NCBI GenBank assembly: GCA_024223125.1
Contig: JAAEOP010001248.1
Coordinates: 1-6,626, forward strand
From: Chloroflexota bacterium
GTDB taxonomy: Bacteria > Chloroflexota > Anaerolineae > Promineifilales > Promineifilaceae
Reading direction: 5' to 3'
Length of the DNA stretch: 6,626 nucleotides
Position 1 is the stretch's first letter. Each line of letters starts with the position of its first letter. A program made the translations under genes and the position numbers. The notes beneath the pieces were generated by a model, which did no database searches, was not told where the DNA came from, and saw only the letters and a list, made by a program, of their open reading frames with translations. Shown here in pieces: positions 4,301 through 6,626 of the stretch.

Positions 4301-6514
4301 ATGGAATATCTCGACTTTGAAGTAGAAATCAGCCCCAGTAATCAGGGCAATTATTTAGTCGCTGTTATTCGTTCCCCGGCCGGCGAGGCGCGGGAAAGTA
4401 TACGCTTTCCCAGTGAACTGCAACTGGAAAGTCGCCTCAAAGACTTAAAGATTGCCCTACTCCGGTCCGGCGCTAAACGACGGCGGGTCCTTACTCCCGA
4501 AGAACAGACAGTGCAGAACTTTGGGCGGGAGTTGTTTGATCTGTTGCTGCCCAATGAGATACGGGGACTTTACCGCACCAGCCTGAACAAGGCGCTGGCG
4601 CAGAATTGCGGCTTGCGCCTCAAACTACGCTTAAAAGAGACGCCGGAACTGGCCGCCCTGCCCTGGGAATTTCTGTACGACCCCAATGACGCCGAATACG
4701 TTTGCCTGTCACAGGATACGTCCATTGTCCGTTACCTGGAGCTGCCACGGCCGCCCGTTCCCCTAAAAGTCGCTACCCCTTTGCGTATCTTGGGAATGGT
4801 GTCCAGCCCAACTGATTTGCCGAAATTGGATGTGGCGTGGGAAAAAGAGCGGGTCAACCGGGCTGTGGCCGACTTGCAAACGGCCGGACAGGTAGAATTA
4901 ACCTGGCTGGAGGGACAAACATGGCGAGATTTGAAAAAAGCGCTGCGCCAAAAGTGGCATATTTTCCACTTCATTGGGCATGGCGGTTTTGATAAGCGGC
5001 GAGATGAAGGCTTTGTGGCCTTGTGCGACGCCAGCGGGCAATCGCATCGCTTTATGGCTTCTAAACTGGCGCAATTGCTGGCCAACCAGCGTTCATTACG
5101 GTTGACGTTGTTGAACGCTTGCGAAGGGGGTCACGGCAGTGGGCAAGATATATTTTCCAGCGCCGCTTCTATTTTGGTGCGGCGCGGAATGCCGGCCGTG
5201 CTGGCGATGCAGTATGAAATTAGCGATAGAGCAGCGATTGAATTGGCGCGTTCTTTTTATGAGGCGTTGGCCGCTGGGCTGCCGGTGGACGCGGCCGTAA
5301 CCGAAGCCCGTCAATCCATTGGCTTTGCCGCCCAGGACAGCATAGAGTGGGTGACGCCTGTTTTGTATATGCGTTCGCCTGATGGCAAGTTGTTTACTGT
5401 ACAGACTGGAGCCGTGCCACCGCTAAGTCAGGCGACGCCGCCACCCAAACAACTGCTTCAGAAACAGCCAGAAGCCCCGCCTGAGACGTCGGCCGAGTCA
5501 TTTACGGTCCCCAACCTAGCCCAACTACGCCAGCAAATGGTCCTGGTCTTTAATGAGAATGAATTAAGAGACCTGTGCTTTAACTTAAACGTGGATTATG
5601 AGGTTTTAGGTGGGGAAGGGAAAATCGGCCAGGCGCGTGAATTGGTAACTTATTTGGACCGGCGCGGCCGGGTTAATGAATTGGTGGCAATATGTGAAAA
5701 GGAACGGCCGCATCTAAACTGGCGCCAGATCACGCGGCGGCAAGCAGAGAAACCACCCCCAAAGTCCCCGGCACTTTCGGAAGTGCCGGGGACTTCTGGA
5801 GACACCTTTATCCATGAGAAAACAGGATTAAAATTTGTGCGCGTACCGGCTGGTGAATTTGAGTATGGCGACAAAGGGGAAAAACGGAAGTTGCCCGAAT
5901 ATTTGATAAGCAAAACGCCTGTGACCCATACCGTTTATAAGCGGTTTATTGACGCCAACCCGAAGTATACCGTGCCATTTAGAAAAGAAGATTGGGCAAA
6001 ACCGTATAACTGGGATCAGAAAAAGCGAACATACCCAGCGGATAAAGTCGAACATCCGGTACTGTTGGTTTCCTGGTATGATGCGGTAGCGTTTTGTGAA
6101 TGGGCGGGTCTGCAACTGCCAACAGAGGAGCAGTGGGAAAAAGCAGCACGGGGGACGAAAGGGTTAAAATACCCCTGGGGCCATAATGACCCGACAGACA
6201 AGCTGTGCAATTTTAATAAAAATGTGGGCAAGACAACACCGGTAGGACAATATTCGCCGCAAGGGGACAGCCCGTATGGCTGCGTGGATATGAGCGGCAA
6301 TGTGTGGGAATGGTGCCTGAATAAATATGAGACTCCGGAAGATACGGCCGTAGACAAGAGCGATGCCCGGCGCGTCCGGCGCGGCGGTTCGTGGAACGTC
6401 AACCGTGGCTACGCGCGCGCGGCTTACCGTGTCTACTTCGTCCCCGTCGACCGCCTCGACAGTATCGGTTTTCGGGTGGTGGTGCGTTCGTCCCCCATCT
6501 CAATAGCCCTCTGA
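4301..6514 (+). CDS. CHAT protease - EAD7-like - FGE/C-type-lectin fusion; probable DGR-diversified conflict sensor
   Basis: A 737-residue soluble protein without signal peptide or membrane segments. Residues 1-150 are an N-terminal region with LAALPWEFLYDP, common ahead of CHAT domains. Residues about 160-368 are the CHAT caspase-like peptidase: His227 in HFIGHG and Cys274 in LLNACEG form the expected dyad. A Pro/Gln-rich linker (370-400) leads to an EAD7-like domain at about 405-475 (LCFNLNVDYEVLGGEGK and a final RPHLNW), a small adaptor-type domain thought to recruit partners carrying the same domain. A second linker (478-500) contains a palindromic DNA element. Residues about 503-733 are an FGE-sulfatase domain of C-type-lectin fold (VPAGEF, LPTEEQWEKAARG, GNVWEW, RRGGSW, GFR). 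The paired cysteines of true formylglycine-generating enzymes near GGSW are absent, so binding rather than catalysis is likely. Residues 699-722 look DGR-diversified. The ATG follows an in-frame TGA at 4295 and has no clear Shine-Dalgarno. Inferred role: ligand sensing that triggers proteolysis, possibly in defence or self-recognition. Confidence 0.9.
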   Translation: MEYLDFEVEISPSNQGNYLVAVIRSPAGEARESIRFPSELQLESRLKDLKIALLRSGAKRRRVLTPEEQTVQNFGRELFDLLLPNEIRGLYRTSLNKALAQNCGLRLKLRLKETPELAALPWEFLYDPNDAEYVCLSQDTSIVRYLELPRPPVPLKVATPLRILGMVSSPTDLPKLDVAWEKERVNRAVADLQTAGQVELTWLEGQTWRDLKKALRQKWHIFHFIGHGGFDKRRDEGFVALCDASGQSHRFMASKLAQLLANQRSLRLTLLNACEGGHGSGQDIFSSAASILVRRGMPAVLAMQYEISDRAAIELARSFYEALAAGLPVDAAVTEARQSIGFAAQDSIEWVTPVLYMRSPDGKLFTVQTGAVPPLSQATPPPKQLLQKQPEAPPETSAESFTVPNLAQLRQQMVLVFNENELRDLCFNLNVDYEVLGGEGKIGQARELVTYLDRRGRVNELVAICEKERPHLNWRQITRRQAEKPPPKSPALSEVPGTSGDTFIHEKTGLKFVRVPAGEFEYGDKGEKRKLPEYLISKTPVTHTVYKRFIDANPKYTVPFRKEDWAKPYNWDQKKRTYPADKVEHPVLLVSWYDAVAFCEWAGLQLPTEEQWEKAARGTKGLKYPWGHNDPTDKLCNFNKNVGKTTPVGQYSPQGDSPYGCVDMSGNVWEWCLNKYETPEDTAVDKSDARRVRRGGSWNVNRGYARAAYRVYFVPVDRLDSIGFRVVVRSSPISIAL
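5762..5795. repeat. Perfect 15-bp inverted repeat with 4-base loop, inside the coding sequence
   Basis: AAGTCCCCGGCACTT (5762-5776) and its exact reverse complement (5781-5795) flank TCGG. It encodes K488 to T498 (KSPALSEVPGT), within the linker between the EAD7-like and FGE domains. As DNA or RNA it would form a very stable hairpin. The arms contain no stop codon in any forward frame, and the palindrome makes the reverse frames equivalent, so such an element could sit in an ORF in any frame. The shape resembles REP-like or Rickettsia-type palindromic elements, but I cannot show other copies here. Confidence 0.9.
6383..6490 (+). other. Probable DGR variable repeat (VR) at the 3' end of the CHAT-EAD7-FGE gene
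   Basis: Residues 699-722 show a two-class codon pattern. N699, V700, N701, G703, Y704, Y709, V711, Y712, F713, V714, V716, D717, L719 and D720 use codons ending in C with varied first and second bases (aac, gtc, ggc, tac, ttc, gac, ctc), as expected from adenine mutagenesis of AAC or GAC template codons; S721 (agt) could come from AAT. The interleaved residues R702, A705, R706, A707, A708, R710, P715, R718, G723, F724 and R725 use codons with no adenine and cannot be changed by that mechanism. The position, just after GGSW and ending in GFR at the C-terminus of a C-type-lectin-fold domain, is the classic one. The limits are approximate, and the GC-rich run after 6469 could be the 3' initiation region. 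No reverse transcriptase or template repeat is in the window. Confidence 0.8.
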
Positions 6515-6523
6515 CCTCTGTCT

Positions 6524-6553
6524 GGGCGGGCGAGTGGTAACGGAGTCCCGCCC
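6524..6553. other. GC-rich hairpin just after the VR-bearing gene
   Basis: GGGCGGG (6524-6530) pairs with CCCGCCC (6547-6553) around a 16-base loop, starting 9 bases after the stop. No T-run follows, so it is a poor intrinsic terminator. Some DGRs need a hairpin or cruciform shortly downstream of the VR for efficient retrohoming; known ones have short loops, so this assignment is tentative. The rest of 6515-6626 holds no gene that I can support. Confidence 0.5.
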
Positions 6554-6626
6554 TCGCGCGTTAGTGCGATCGCGGCAAATTTTCCAACCGCCCAACCCCG
6601 TCATTAGTATGATAAAGAGATGTAAT

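Larger units (their letters stand above)
19..6351. repeat. Dispersed palindromic octamer ACGGCCGT (15 exact copies)
   Basis: Exact copies start at 19, 276, 492, 814, 987, 1291, 1755, 2043, 2073, 2428, 2920, 3505, 3946, 4194 and 6344. The core CGGCCG occurs about 34 times by eye, including NotI-type GCGGCCGC at 330, 1203, 1467, 2722 and 3097. All exact copies are in coding sequence. Ten are read as Thr-Ala-Val and five as x-Gly-Arg, none in the third frame. The pattern resembles highly iterated palindromes such as HIP1 of cyanobacteria. Confidence 0.9.

Noticed and set aside
1..6382. Template repeat of the DGR within the window
   Set aside because: I found no second copy of the stretch around GGSW or GFR on either strand, so the template must lie elsewhere, if present.
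6524..6553. Hairpin as an intrinsic terminator of the CHAT gene
   Set aside because: No T-rich tract follows the stem and the loop is long, so a Rho-independent terminator is not supported.
6566..6573. GCGATCGC as evidence for a cyanobacterial HIP1 genome
   Set aside because: There is only one copy, whereas the iterated palindrome here is ACGGCCGT.
6608..6613. TATGAT as a promoter -10 box near the right edge
   Set aside because: There is no acceptable -35 box at the right distance, and the downstream gene is not visible.

Overview
The window (6,626 bases, moderately GC-rich) looks like chromosomal DNA of a Chloroflexota bacterium, probably Anaerolineae-like. This is an inference from gene content, from a large GT-C-like membrane protein with an N-terminal beta-rich region, and from a CHAT/FGE conflict-type protein. 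A striking genomic signature is the palindromic octamer ACGGCCGT. I count 15 exact copies by eye, where well under one is expected by chance, and they are spread over all four large genes. No rRNA, tRNA, CRISPR array or transposase gene is visible.

Layout: (1) 3-2222 (+) is the 3' part of a polytopic membrane protein with GT-C glycosyltransferase-like features; its start lies left of the window. (2) 2274-3164 (-) is a complete LysR-type regulator, convergent with gene 1, with a GTG start set by a good Shine-Dalgarno. (3) 3165-3482 is an AT-richer stretch holding a possible LysR operator dyad, a 43-codon minus-strand ORF with DUF2442-like sequence, and a candidate promoter for the next gene. 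(4) 3483-4244 (+) is a class I SAM-dependent methyltransferase. (5) 4301-6514 (+) is a 737-residue protein joining a CHAT (caspase-like) protease domain, an EAD7-like effector-associated domain and a C-terminal FGE-sulfatase/C-type-lectin-fold domain. (6) 6515-6626 is non-coding, with a GC-rich hairpin 9 bases after the stop codon.

The most interesting object is the last gene. The last ~110 coding bases read like the variable repeat (VR) of a diversity-generating retroelement (DGR): a run of NNC codons with varied first and second bases alternates with adenine-free codons for fixed residues, just where DGR-targeted C-type-lectin domains carry their diversified ligand-binding surface. The protein is therefore best read as a hypervariable sensor domain wired through an adaptor-type domain to a suicide-type or signalling protease. 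The reverse transcriptase and template repeat are not in the window. The same gene carries a perfect 15-bp inverted repeat with a 4-base loop in frame in the linker between the EAD7-like and FGE domains, which resembles a mobile palindromic element inserted into a coding sequence.

The methyltransferase and CHAT genes share a strand with a 56-base gap and could be co-transcribed, but nothing shows a functional link. The LysR gene and the membrane protein look like ordinary neighbours.
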